From positions 2,039,001 to 2,103,000 of the forward strand of contig JAUCEF010000013.1 of the NCBI GenBank assembly GCA_033558025.1: a stretch of 64,000 bases of DNA, written 5' to 3'. Below, in pieces: positions 7,083-18,894 of this stretch. Source of the stretch: Phytophthora sp. 'mugwort'. Its lineage: Eukaryota; Oomycota; Peronosporomycetes; Peronosporales; Peronosporaceae. The notes under the pieces were generated by a model that was given only the letters and a program-made list of their open reading frames with translations, did not search any database and was not told where the DNA came from. A program made the translations under genes and the position numbers. Within the stretch, counting starts at the first letter, position 1; each line of letters begins with the position of its first letter.

Positions 7083-9891
7083 AACTACAACGCTTGCTTC
7101 TTTTTTACACTTCTCCTCGGCTGTCCATCGGTTGCCTTTTGTCCCCCTTGGCCAATCACAGATGCGTCTGTTTTGGCCAATCAGGGAGCGCACCCCGTCT
7201 ACGGACAGCGAGTGCTCCACGGCCAGTCACTCCAGCCTCGCCAGTGACGCGTCTTTCTACAGCGCGTCATCCGGCGACTGTTCGGAGCGGCTGACTGATG
7301 GGTACACCAGACCCGGCTCTGGCGAGCTAGGGGTTCGGTTACACATTACCGCCCCCGTTTTGGGCTCGCCTGAGCCGGAAATCGAGCCGCCGGACCCTCC
7401 ACGCGCGGTGCCACTGCTCGGCACCGGCGGCGTTTCAACTGCTGCAACTTCGGGCACGGGTTCAGGACCCGCAGCGCCCATTGCACGCCAAGCCGCGACG
7501 CGGGCCGAGGCCTAACAACCTGCTGCCGATCTCGCAGAAGGGGTTCAGGGCCTTCAATGGTTGCCACGAACACAACTTCGTGGCAACCACGCTCCTGGAC
7601 CAGACCCGCCGCCGCCACCGAAGGCTGTACCAAGTGTGGTACGACCTTCGGAACGCCTTCGGGTCGCTGCCACAGGACTTGATGTGGCGGGTGCTCCGCG
7701 ACCTCGGTGTCAACACTGGCTTCACTTCGCGCTGCCAAGACATTTACCAAGACTCGGCCTTCGTGGTGATGAACGCCGCTGGAGGAGCGACGGACCCGGT
7801 GCGCCAGGAGGTGGGGGTCTACCAAGGCTGCCCACTCAGCCCCCTCCTGTTTATTGCAGCACTCGTGCCGCTCCTACGCCGCCTGGAGGAGCTCGAGGAC
7901 GTTGGCGTGCCGTTGGCCGAGGGTGTACGACCTTGCGCCACGGCATACGCCGACGACCTGAAGGTCTTCAGCGACAGCGCCGCCGGCATTCGGAAGTGCC
8001 ACGGCGTTGTCGCTCGCTTCCTCAAGTGGACCGGGCTGCGCGCGAACCCAGCCAAATGTGCCAGCCTGGCGGTGACAACCAACGCGCGCAGCAACCCGAC
8101 CCGAGACGACAGCGTGCGCCTGGAGCTCCACGGCGACATCATCGCCACCCTCAGCCTCCAAGACAGCTATCGGTACCTGGGGGTGGGCGATGGCTTCGAC
8201 CACGTGCGGCACCGCCTCCAGCTTGAGCCCAAGATCCAGCAGATCAAGCGGGAGGCGGTGGCGCTGATGCAGTCGGGACTGGCGGCGTGGCAGGTGGTGA
8301 AGGCTCTCAAGACGTACGTGTACCCCAAGGTGGAGTATGCGCTTCGCCACCTGCGACCGCTCCAGTCCCAGCTACAAGGCTTCGACCGCGCCGTGGTCCG
8401 TGGGTTGCGGCATCTGCTGCGTCTACCCCAGTCCGCCACCACCGAGTTCTTCTACACGCCGACATCAGGTGGCGGGCTGGGCCTGCAGTCGCTGGTGGAG
8501 ATGCACCAAGCGCTGCAGGTGGCTCACGCGTGGCAGATGCTGCACTCCAAGGACCCGGCGATCATCGCAGTGGCAAAGGCGCAGGTGGGGCAGGTAGCGC
8601 GCAAGCGTTACCGCCTACACGAGGAGCACTGGCGTGGGCGTGACGACGAGCTCGCTCGCCTGTTCTTGAACTCCGAGCTCGCCGCCTCGCCCCACGCAGA
8701 GGTGCTCCGCCGCAACGGTGACATCGGCTCGCTGTGGGTGGATGTCCAGCGCATCCTGCTGAACAACAACCTGCGCCTCGAGGACCGCGACGACGCGGAC
8801 GGCCAGGACACGCTCGGCCTTCGCGTGCCGCACCACACCAAGTGGCTCGACCACAAGTCGGTGTTGCGGCACGTGAAGTTGCACATGAAGATCCGCCACC
8901 AGACCCGGTGGAAGGGGATGGTGGACCAAGGCAAGACAGTGCGTGTCCACGGCGGCCTCGGCGCGAAGTTCGTGGCGACGGGGGCGGGCCTGTCGGATGC
9001 GGAGCACAGGTTCGGCATCCAGGCCCGCCTCAACCAAGTCGACACCAACTCGGTGCTCAAGCGCAGGCGCCTTCGGGCCAACCACCACTGCCGCGATCCG
9101 GCCTGCTCCTCGGCGGAGACGCTGCCCCATGTTCTTAACCACTGCGCGTCCAACATGGACGCCATCAGGCAGCGTCACGACGACGCCTTGGAGCAGATCG
9201 GGTCCAAGATCCGCGGCGCACTGGACCGCGCCAAGTCGACCACGGAGCTGCGCCTGAACCAGACGGTGCCCGAGTACACAGGCGCAGCTCTGCGACCGGA
9301 CATCGTGCTGCGCAACGTGACCGCCAAGACGATGGTGATCGCCGACTTGGCGGTCACGTTTGAAGACCAGGCGGCCGGGGCCCGCCACTCCTCGCTGCAG
9401 TTCAGCCACGACTACAAGACACTCAAGTACCAACCGATCGTGGCCGAATTGCGGCTCAAGGGGTGGCGGGTTAAGACCGCCGCCATCGTGTACGGGTCGC
9501 TGGGCTCGGTGCAGCCCAGCAACTTCAAGACCTACACGGAGCACCTGCAGCTCCACAAGCGCGAGTCTCGGCAGCTGGACATCCAGCTGTCGAGCCATTG
9601 CATTCGTGCCAGCCACCGCATCTGGGGCTGGCACTGCCGACGTCACCGCGAGCGCCAAGCAAGCGGACATTCCTCGCGAGCGTCGCGCGGGTCTGGGGGG
9701 ACCCCGCGGCGCACATCGCAGGCAGAGGCACGGCGATAAGCTGGTCATCGACCGACAGGGCACTACCCAGGTAGGGAACCGCCCTTCAAGAACCCAGGAA
9801 GATACAAGCACCCTCCCTTTAGTGACATGCATAGTTTAGCTTACATTTTTAGTTACGGAGAGGTTACTAACTGGTAAATAGGAACACATAT
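7083..9891 (+). mobile_element. Utopia-like retrotransposon, internally deleted unit T2
   Basis: Same length and same deletion joint as T1 (here 7513/7514). The codon in the C-terminal GxGGTPRR stretch is TCT (Ser), as in T1, T3 and T5. Confidence 0.85.
7162..9739 (+). pseudogene. Deleted retrotransposon ORF of unit T2
   Basis: The N-terminal 117 codons stop at the joint (TAA 7513-7515). The RT/endonuclease remnant runs to TAA 9737-9739 without an ATG before RT motif A. Confidence 0.78.
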
Positions 9892-10035
9892 TCTGTTCTA
9901 ATCAGTGTGAAAACTGATTTTCGCTGTTTGTCAGCGAACTTTTTCACTCTCATTTTTGGAACTCCCGTCGTCGGCCGGCTTGCTGGGCGACGTCGGGGCG
10001 GTCTCCGGGGGCGTTCACCTTTCCCCCGCGAGGCC
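9892..10035 (+). pseudogene. U2 snRNA 3' fragment at the start of T3
   Basis: 144 bp equal to 3986-4129; lacks the 5' third of U2. Confidence 0.88.
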
Positions 10036-12844
10036 AACTACAACGCTTGCTTCTTTTTTACACTTCTCCTCGGCTGTCCATCGGTTGCCTTTTGTCCCCC
10101 TTGGCCAATCACAGATGCGTCTGTTTTGGCCAATCAGGGAGCGCACCCCGTCTACGGACAGCGAGTGCTCCACGGCCAGTCACTCCAGCCTCGCCAGTGA
10201 CGCGTCTTTCTACAGCGCGTCATCCGGCGACTGTTCGGAGCGGCTGACTGATGGGTACACCAGACCCGGCTCTGGCGAGCTAGGGGTTCGGTTACACATT
10301 ACCGCCCCCGTTTTGGGCTCGCCTGAGCCGGAAATCGAGCCGCCGGACCCTCCACGCGCGGTGCCACTGCTCGGCACCGGCGGCGTTTCAACTGCTGCAA
10401 CTTCGGGCACGGGTTCAGGACCCGCAGCGCCCATTGCACGCCAAGCCGCGACGCGGGCCGAGGCCTAACAACCTGCTGCCGATCTCGCAGAAGGGGTTCA
10501 GGGCCTTCAATGGTTGCCACGAACACAACTTCGTGGCAACCACGCTCCTGGACCAGACCCGCCGCCGCCACCGAAGGCTGTACCAAGTGTGGTACGACCT
10601 TCGGAACGCCTTCGGGTCGCTGCCACAGGACTTGATGTGGCGGGTGCTCCGCGACCTCGGTGTCAACACTGGCTTCACTTCGCGCTGCCAAGACATTTAC
10701 CAAGACTCGGCCTTCGTGGTGATGAACGCCGCTGGAGGAGCGACGGACCCGGTGCGCCAGGAGGTGGGGGTCTACCAAGGCTGCCCACTCAGCCCCCTCC
10801 TGTTTATTGCAGCACTCGTGCCGCTCCTACGCCGCCTGGAGGAGCTCGAGGACGTTGGCGTGCCGTTGGCCGAGGGTGTACGACCTTGCGCCACGGCATA
10901 CGCCGACGACCTGAAGGTCTTCAGCGACAGCGCCGCCGGCATTCGGAAGTGCCACGGCGTTGTCGCTCGCTTCCTCAAGTGGACCGGGCTGCGCGCGAAC
11001 CCAGCCAAATGTGCCAGCCTGGCGGTGACAACCAACGCGCGCAGCAACCCGACCCGAGACGACAGCGTGCGCCTGGAGCTCCACGGCGACATCATCGCCA
11101 CCCTCAGCCTCCAAGACAGCTATCGGTACCTGGGGGTGGGCGATGGCTTCGACCACGTGCGGCACCGCCTCCAGCTTGAGCCCAAGATCCAGCAGATCAA
11201 GCGGGAGGCGGTGGCGCTGATGCAGTCGGGACTGGCGGCGTGGCAGGTGGTGAAGGCTCTCAAGACGTACGTGTACCCCAAGGTGGAGTATGCGCTTCGC
11301 CACCTGCGACCGCTCCAGTCCCAGCTACAAGGCTTCGACCGCGCCGTGGTCCGTGGGTTGCGGCATCTGCTGCGTCTACCCCAGTCCGCCACCACCGAGT
11401 TCTTCTACACGCCGACATCAGGTGGCGGGCTGGGCCTGCAGTCGCTGGTGGAGATGCACCAAGCGCTGCAGGTGGCTCACGCGTGGCAGATGCTGCACTC
11501 CAAGGACCCGGCGATCATCGCAGTGGCAAAGGCGCAGGTGGGGCAGGTAGCGCGCAAGCGTTACCGCCTACACGAGGAGCACTGGCGTGGGCGTGACGAC
11601 GAGCTCGCTCGCCTGTTCTTGAACTCCGAGCTCGCCGCCTCGCCCCACGCAGAGGTGCTCCGCCGCAACGGTGACATCGGCTCGCTGTGGGTGGATGTCC
11701 AGCGCATCCTGCTGAACAACAACCTGCGCCTCGAGGACCGCGACGACGCGGACGGCCAGGACACGCTCGGCCTTCGCGTGCCGCACCACACCAAGTGGCT
11801 CGACCACAAGTCGGTGTTGCGGCACGTGAAGTTGCACATGAAGATCCGCCACCAGACCCGGTGGAAGGGGATGGTGGACCAAGGCAAGACAGTGCGTGTC
11901 CACGGCGGCCTCGGCGCGAAGTTCGTGGCGACGGGGGCGGGCCTGTCGGATGCGGAGCACAGGTTCGGCATCCAGGCCCGCCTCAACCAAGTCGACACCA
12001 ACTCGGTGCTCAAGCGCAGGCGCCTTCGGGCCAACCACCACTGCCGCGATCCGGCCTGCTCCTCGGCGGAGACGCTGCCCCATGTTCTTAACCACTGCGC
12101 GTCCAACATGGACGCCATCAGGCAGCGTCACGACGACGCCTTGGAGCAGATCGGGTCCAAGATCCGCGGCGCACTGGACCGCGCCAAGTCGACCACGGAG
12201 CTGCGCCTGAACCAGACGGTGCCCGAGTACACAGGCGCAGCTCTGCGACCGGACATCGTGCTGCGCAACGTGACCGCCAAGACGATGGTGATCGCCGACT
12301 TGGCGGTCACGTTTGAAGACCAGGCGGCCGGGGCCCGCCACTCCTCGCTGCAGTTCAGCCACGACTACAAGACACTCAAGTACCAACCGATCGTGGCCGA
12401 ATTGCGGCTCAAGGGGTGGCGGGTTAAGACCGCCGCCATCGTGTACGGGTCGCTGGGCTCGGTGCAGCCCAGCAACTTCAAGACCTACACGGAGCACCTG
12501 CAGCTCCACAAGCGCGAGTCTCGGCAGCTGGACATCCAGCTGTCGAGCCATTGCATTCGTGCCAGCCACCGCATCTGGGGCTGGCACTGCCGACGTCACC
12601 GCGAGCGCCAAGCAAGCGGACATTCCTCGCGAGCGTCGCGCGGGTCTGGGGGGACCCCGCGGCGCACATCGCAGGCAGAGGCACGGCGATAAGCTGGTCA
12701 TCGACCGACAGGGCACTACCCAGGTAGGGAACCGCCCTTCAAGAACCCAGGAAGATACAAGCACCCTCCCTTTAGTGACATGCATAGTTTAGCTTACATT
12801 TTTAGTTACGGAGAGGTTACTAACTGGTAAATAGGAACACATAT
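10036..12844 (+). mobile_element. Utopia-like retrotransposon, internally deleted unit T3
   Basis: Deletion joint at 10466/10467; Ser variant in the GxGGTPRR stretch. Confidence 0.85.
10115..12692 (+). pseudogene. Deleted retrotransposon ORF of unit T3
   Basis: N-terminal frame stops at TAA 10466-10468. The C-terminal RT/endonuclease remnant is open to 12692. Confidence 0.78.
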
Positions 12845-12988
12845 TCTGTTCTAATCAGTGTGAAAACTGATTTTCGCTGTTTGTCAGCGAACTTTTTCAC
12901 TCTCATTTTTGGAACTCCCGTCGTCGGCCGGCTTGCTGGGCGACGTCGGGGCGGTCTCCGGGGGCGTTCACCTTTCCCCCGCGAGGCC
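12845..12988 (+). pseudogene. U2 snRNA 3' fragment at the start of T4
   Basis: 144 bp equal to 3986-4129; lacks the 5' third of U2. Confidence 0.88.
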
Positions 12989-15797
12989 AACTACAACGCT
13001 TGCTTCTTTTTTACACTTCTCCTCGGCTGTCCATCGGTTGCCTTTTGTCCCCCTTGGCCAATCACAGATGCGTCTGTTTTGGCCAATCAGGGAGCGCACC
13101 CCGTCTACGGACAGCGAGTGCTCCACGGCCAGTCACTCCAGCCTCGCCAGTGACGCGTCTTTCTACAGCGCGTCATCCGGCGACTGTTCGGAGCGGCTGA
13201 CTGATGGGTACACCAGACCCGGCTCTGGCGAGCTAGGGGTTCGGTTACACATTACCGCCCCCGTTTTGGGCTCGCCTGAGCCGGAAATCGAGCCGCCGGA
13301 CCCTCCACGCGCGGTGCCACTGCTCGGCACCGGCGGCGTTTCAACTGCTGCAACTTCGGGCACGGGTTCAGGACCCGCAGCGCCCATTGCACGCCAAGCC
13401 GCGACGCGGGCCGAGGCCTAACAACCTGCTGCCGATCTCGCAGAAGGGGTTCAGGGCCTTCAATGGTTGCCACGAACACAACTTCGTGGCAACCACGCTC
13501 CTGGACCAGACCCGCCGCCGCCACCGAAGGCTGTACCAAGTGTGGTACGACCTTCGGAACGCCTTCGGGTCGCTGCCACAGGACTTGATGTGGCGGGTGC
13601 TCCGCGACCTCGGTGTCAACACTGGCTTCACTTCGCGCTGCCAAGACATTTACCAAGACTCGGCCTTCGTGGTGATGAACGCCGCTGGAGGAGCGACGGA
13701 CCCGGTGCGCCAGGAGGTGGGGGTCTACCAAGGCTGCCCACTCAGCCCCCTCCTGTTTATTGCAGCACTCGTGCCGCTCCTACGCCGCCTGGAGGAGCTC
13801 GAGGACGTTGGCGTGCCGTTGGCCGAGGGTGTACGACCTTGCGCCACGGCATACGCCGACGACCTGAAGGTCTTCAGCGACAGCGCCGCCGGCATTCGGA
13901 AGTGCCACGGCGTTGTCGCTCGCTTCCTCAAGTGGACCGGGCTGCGCGCGAACCCAGCCAAATGTGCCAGCCTGGCGGTGACAACCAACGCGCGCAGCAA
14001 CCCGACCCGAGACGACAGCGTGCGCCTGGAGCTCCACGGCGACATCATCGCCACCCTCAGCCTCCAAGACAGCTATCGGTACCTGGGGGTGGGCGATGGC
14101 TTCGACCACGTGCGGCACCGCCTCCAGCTTGAGCCCAAGATCCAGCAGATCAAGCGGGAGGCGGTGGCGCTGATGCAGTCGGGACTGGCGGCGTGGCAGG
14201 TGGTGAAGGCTCTCAAGACGTACGTGTACCCCAAGGTGGAGTATGCGCTTCGCCACCTGCGACCGCTCCAGTCCCAGCTACAAGGCTTCGACCGCGCCGT
14301 GGTCCGTGGGTTGCGGCATCTGCTGCGTCTACCCCAGTCCGCCACCACCGAGTTCTTCTACACGCCGACATCAGGTGGCGGGCTGGGCCTGCAGTCGCTG
14401 GTGGAGATGCACCAAGCGCTGCAGGTGGCTCACGCGTGGCAGATGCTGCACTCCAAGGACCCGGCGATCATCGCAGTGGCAAAGGCGCAGGTGGGGCAGG
14501 TAGCGCGCAAGCGTTACCGCCTACACGAGGAGCACTGGCGTGGGCGTGACGACGAGCTCGCTCGCCTGTTCTTGAACTCCGAGCTCGCCGCCTCGCCCCA
14601 CGCAGAGGTGCTCCGCCGCAACGGTGACATCGGCTCGCTGTGGGTGGATGTCCAGCGCATCCTGCTGAACAACAACCTGCGCCTCGAGGACCGCGACGAC
14701 GCGGACGGCCAGGACACGCTCGGCCTTCGCGTGCCGCACCACACCAAGTGGCTCGACCACAAGTCGGTGTTGCGGCACGTGAAGTTGCACATGAAGATCC
14801 GCCACCAGACCCGGTGGAAGGGGATGGTGGACCAAGGCAAGACAGTGCGTGTCCACGGCGGCCTCGGCGCGAAGTTCGTGGCGACGGGGGCGGGCCTGTC
14901 GGATGCGGAGCACAGGTTCGGCATCCAGGCCCGCCTCAACCAAGTCGACACCAACTCGGTGCTCAAGCGCAGGCGCCTTCGGGCCAACCACCACTGCCGC
15001 GATCCGGCCTGCTCCTCGGCGGAGACGCTGCCCCATGTTCTTAACCACTGCGCGTCCAACATGGACGCCATCAGGCAGCGTCACGACGACGCCTTGGAGC
15101 AGATCGGGTCCAAGATCCGCGGCGCACTGGACCGCGCCAAGTCGACCACGGAGCTGCGCCTGAACCAGACGGTGCCCGAGTACACAGGCGCAGCTCTGCG
15201 ACCGGACATCGTGCTGCGCAACGTGACCGCCAAGACGATGGTGATCGCCGACTTGGCGGTCACGTTTGAAGACCAGGCGGCCGGGGCCCGCCACTCCTCG
15301 CTGCAGTTCAGCCACGACTACAAGACACTCAAGTACCAACCGATCGTGGCCGAATTGCGGCTCAAGGGGTGGCGGGTTAAGACCGCCGCCATCGTGTACG
15401 GGTCGCTGGGCTCGGTGCAGCCCAGCAACTTCAAGACCTACACGGAGCACCTGCAGCTCCACAAGCGCGAGTCTCGGCAGCTGGACATCCAGCTGTCGAG
15501 CCATTGCATTCGTGCCAGCCACCGCATCTGGGGCTGGCACTGCCGACGTCACCGCGAGCGCCAAGCAAGCGGACATTCCTCGCGAGCGTCGCGCGGGCCT
15601 GGGGGGACCCCGCGGCGCACATCGCAGGCAGAGGCACGGCGATAAGCTGGTCATCGACCGACAGGGCACTACCCAGGTAGGGAACCGCCCTTCAAGAACC
15701 CAGGAAGATACAAGCACCCTCCCTTTAGTGACATGCATAGTTTAGCTTACATTTTTAGTTACGGAGAGGTTACTAACTGGTAAATAGGAACACATAT
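12989..15797 (+). mobile_element. Utopia-like retrotransposon, internally deleted unit T4
   Basis: Deletion joint at 13419/13420. It carries CCT (Pro) at 15598-15600 in the GxGGTPRR stretch, the variant found in all long units, although its neighbours T3 and T5 carry Ser. Confidence 0.85.
13068..15645 (+). pseudogene. Deleted retrotransposon ORF of unit T4
   Basis: N-terminal frame stops at TAA 13419-13421. The C-terminal remnant is open to 15645 and has the Pro variant near its end. Confidence 0.78.
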
Positions 15798-15941
15798 TCT
15801 GTTCTAATCAGTGTGAAAACTGATTTTCGCTGTTTGTCAGCGAACTTTTTCACTCTCATTTTTGGAACTCCCGTCGTCGGCCGGCTTGCTGGGCGACGTC
15901 GGGGCGGTCTCCGGGGGCGTTCACCTTTCCCCCGCGAGGCC
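15798..15941 (+). pseudogene. U2 snRNA 3' fragment at the start of T5
   Basis: 144 bp equal to 3986-4129; lacks the 5' third of U2. Confidence 0.88.
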
Positions 15942-18750
15942 AACTACAACGCTTGCTTCTTTTTTACACTTCTCCTCGGCTGTCCATCGGTTGCCTTTTG
16001 TCCCCCTTGGCCAATCACAGATGCGTCTGTTTTGGCCAATCAGGGAGCGCACCCCGTCTACGGACAGCGAGTGCTCCACGGCCAGTCACTCCAGCCTCGC
16101 CAGTGACGCGTCTTTCTACAGCGCGTCATCCGGCGACTGTTCGGAGCGGCTGACTGATGGGTACACCAGACCCGGCTCTGGCGAGCTAGGGGTTCGGTTA
16201 CACATTACCGCCCCCGTTTTGGGCTCGCCTGAGCCGGAAATCGAGCCGCCGGACCCTCCACGCGCGGTGCCACTGCTCGGCACCGGCGGCGTTTCAACTG
16301 CTGCAACTTCGGGCACGGGTTCAGGACCCGCAGCGCCCATTGCACGCCAAGCCGCGACGCGGGCCGAGGCCTAACAACCTGCTGCCGATCTCGCAGAAGG
16401 GGTTCAGGGCCTTCAATGGTTGCCACGAACACAACTTCGTGGCAACCACGCTCCTGGACCAGACCCGCCGCCGCCACCGAAGGCTGTACCAAGTGTGGTA
16501 CGACCTTCGGAACGCCTTCGGGTCGCTGCCACAGGACTTGATGTGGCGGGTGCTCCGCGACCTCGGTGTCAACACTGGCTTCACTTCGCGCTGCCAAGAC
16601 ATTTACCAAGACTCGGCCTTCGTGGTGATGAACGCCGCTGGAGGAGCGACGGACCCGGTGCGCCAGGAGGTGGGGGTCTACCAAGGCTGCCCACTCAGCC
16701 CCCTCCTGTTTATTGCAGCACTCGTGCCGCTCCTACGCCGCCTGGAGGAGCTCGAGGACGTTGGCGTGCCGTTGGCCGAGGGTGTACGACCTTGCGCCAC
16801 GGCATACGCCGACGACCTGAAGGTCTTCAGCGACAGCGCCGCCGGCATTCGGAAGTGCCACGGCGTTGTCGCTCGCTTCCTCAAGTGGACCGGGCTGCGC
16901 GCGAACCCAGCCAAATGTGCCAGCCTGGCGGTGACAACCAACGCGCGCAGCAACCCGACCCGAGACGACAGCGTGCGCCTGGAGCTCCACGGCGACATCA
17001 TCGCCACCCTCAGCCTCCAAGACAGCTATCGGTACCTGGGGGTGGGCGATGGCTTCGACCACGTGCGGCACCGCCTCCAGCTTGAGCCCAAGATCCAGCA
17101 GATCAAGCGGGAGGCGGTGGCGCTGATGCAGTCGGGACTGGCGGCGTGGCAGGTGGTGAAGGCTCTCAAGACGTACGTGTACCCCAAGGTGGAGTATGCG
17201 CTTCGCCACCTGCGACCGCTCCAGTCCCAGCTACAAGGCTTCGACCGCGCCGTGGTCCGTGGGTTGCGGCATCTGCTGCGTCTACCCCAGTCCGCCACCA
17301 CCGAGTTCTTCTACACGCCGACATCAGGTGGCGGGCTGGGCCTGCAGTCGCTGGTGGAGATGCACCAAGCGCTGCAGGTGGCTCACGCGTGGCAGATGCT
17401 GCACTCCAAGGACCCGGCGATCATCGCAGTGGCAAAGGCGCAGGTGGGGCAGGTAGCGCGCAAGCGTTACCGCCTACACGAGGAGCACTGGCGTGGGCGT
17501 GACGACGAGCTCGCTCGCCTGTTCTTGAACTCCGAGCTCGCCGCCTCGCCCCACGCAGAGGTGCTCCGCCGCAACGGTGACATCGGCTCGCTGTGGGTGG
17601 ATGTCCAGCGCATCCTGCTGAACAACAACCTGCGCCTCGAGGACCGCGACGACGCGGACGGCCAGGACACGCTCGGCCTTCGCGTGCCGCACCACACCAA
17701 GTGGCTCGACCACAAGTCGGTGTTGCGGCACGTGAAGTTGCACATGAAGATCCGCCACCAGACCCGGTGGAAGGGGATGGTGGACCAAGGCAAGACAGTG
17801 CGTGTCCACGGCGGCCTCGGCGCGAAGTTCGTGGCGACGGGGGCGGGCCTGTCGGATGCGGAGCACAGGTTCGGCATCCAGGCCCGCCTCAACCAAGTCG
17901 ACACCAACTCGGTGCTCAAGCGCAGGCGCCTTCGGGCCAACCACCACTGCCGCGATCCGGCCTGCTCCTCGGCGGAGACGCTGCCCCATGTTCTTAACCA
18001 CTGCGCGTCCAACATGGACGCCATCAGGCAGCGTCACGACGACGCCTTGGAGCAGATCGGGTCCAAGATCCGCGGCGCACTGGACCGCGCCAAGTCGACC
18101 ACGGAGCTGCGCCTGAACCAGACGGTGCCCGAGTACACAGGCGCAGCTCTGCGACCGGACATCGTGCTGCGCAACGTGACCGCCAAGACGATGGTGATCG
18201 CCGACTTGGCGGTCACGTTTGAAGACCAGGCGGCCGGGGCCCGCCACTCCTCGCTGCAGTTCAGCCACGACTACAAGACACTCAAGTACCAACCGATCGT
18301 GGCCGAATTGCGGCTCAAGGGGTGGCGGGTTAAGACCGCCGCCATCGTGTACGGGTCGCTGGGCTCGGTGCAGCCCAGCAACTTCAAGACCTACACGGAG
18401 CACCTGCAGCTCCACAAGCGCGAGTCTCGGCAGCTGGACATCCAGCTGTCGAGCCATTGCATTCGTGCCAGCCACCGCATCTGGGGCTGGCACTGCCGAC
18501 GTCACCGCGAGCGCCAAGCAAGCGGACATTCCTCGCGAGCGTCGCGCGGGTCTGGGGGGACCCCGCGGCGCACATCGCAGGCAGAGGCACGGCGATAAGC
18601 TGGTCATCGACCGACAGGGCACTACCCAGGTAGGGAACCGCCCTTCAAGAACCCAGGAAGATACAAGCACCCTCCCTTTAGTGACATGCATAGTTTAGCT
18701 TACATTTTTAGTTACGGAGAGGTTACTAACTGGTAAATAGGAACACATAT
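15942..18750 (+). mobile_element. Utopia-like retrotransposon, internally deleted unit T5
   Basis: Deletion joint at 16372/16373; Ser variant, between two Pro-variant units. Confidence 0.85.
16021..18598 (+). pseudogene. Deleted retrotransposon ORF of unit T5
   Basis: N-terminal frame stops at TAA 16372-16374. The C-terminal remnant is open to 18598. Confidence 0.78.
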
Positions 18751-18894
18751 TCTGTTCTAATCAGTGTGAAAACTGATTTTCGCTGTTTGTCAGCGAACTT
18801 TTTCACTCTCATTTTTGGAACTCCCGTCGTCGGCCGGCTTGCTGGGCGACGTCGGGGCGGTCTCCGGGGGCGTTCACCTTTCCCCCGCGAGGCC
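18751..18894 (+). pseudogene. U2 snRNA 3' fragment at the start of T6
   Basis: 144 bp equal to 3986-4129; lacks the 5' third of U2. Confidence 0.88.
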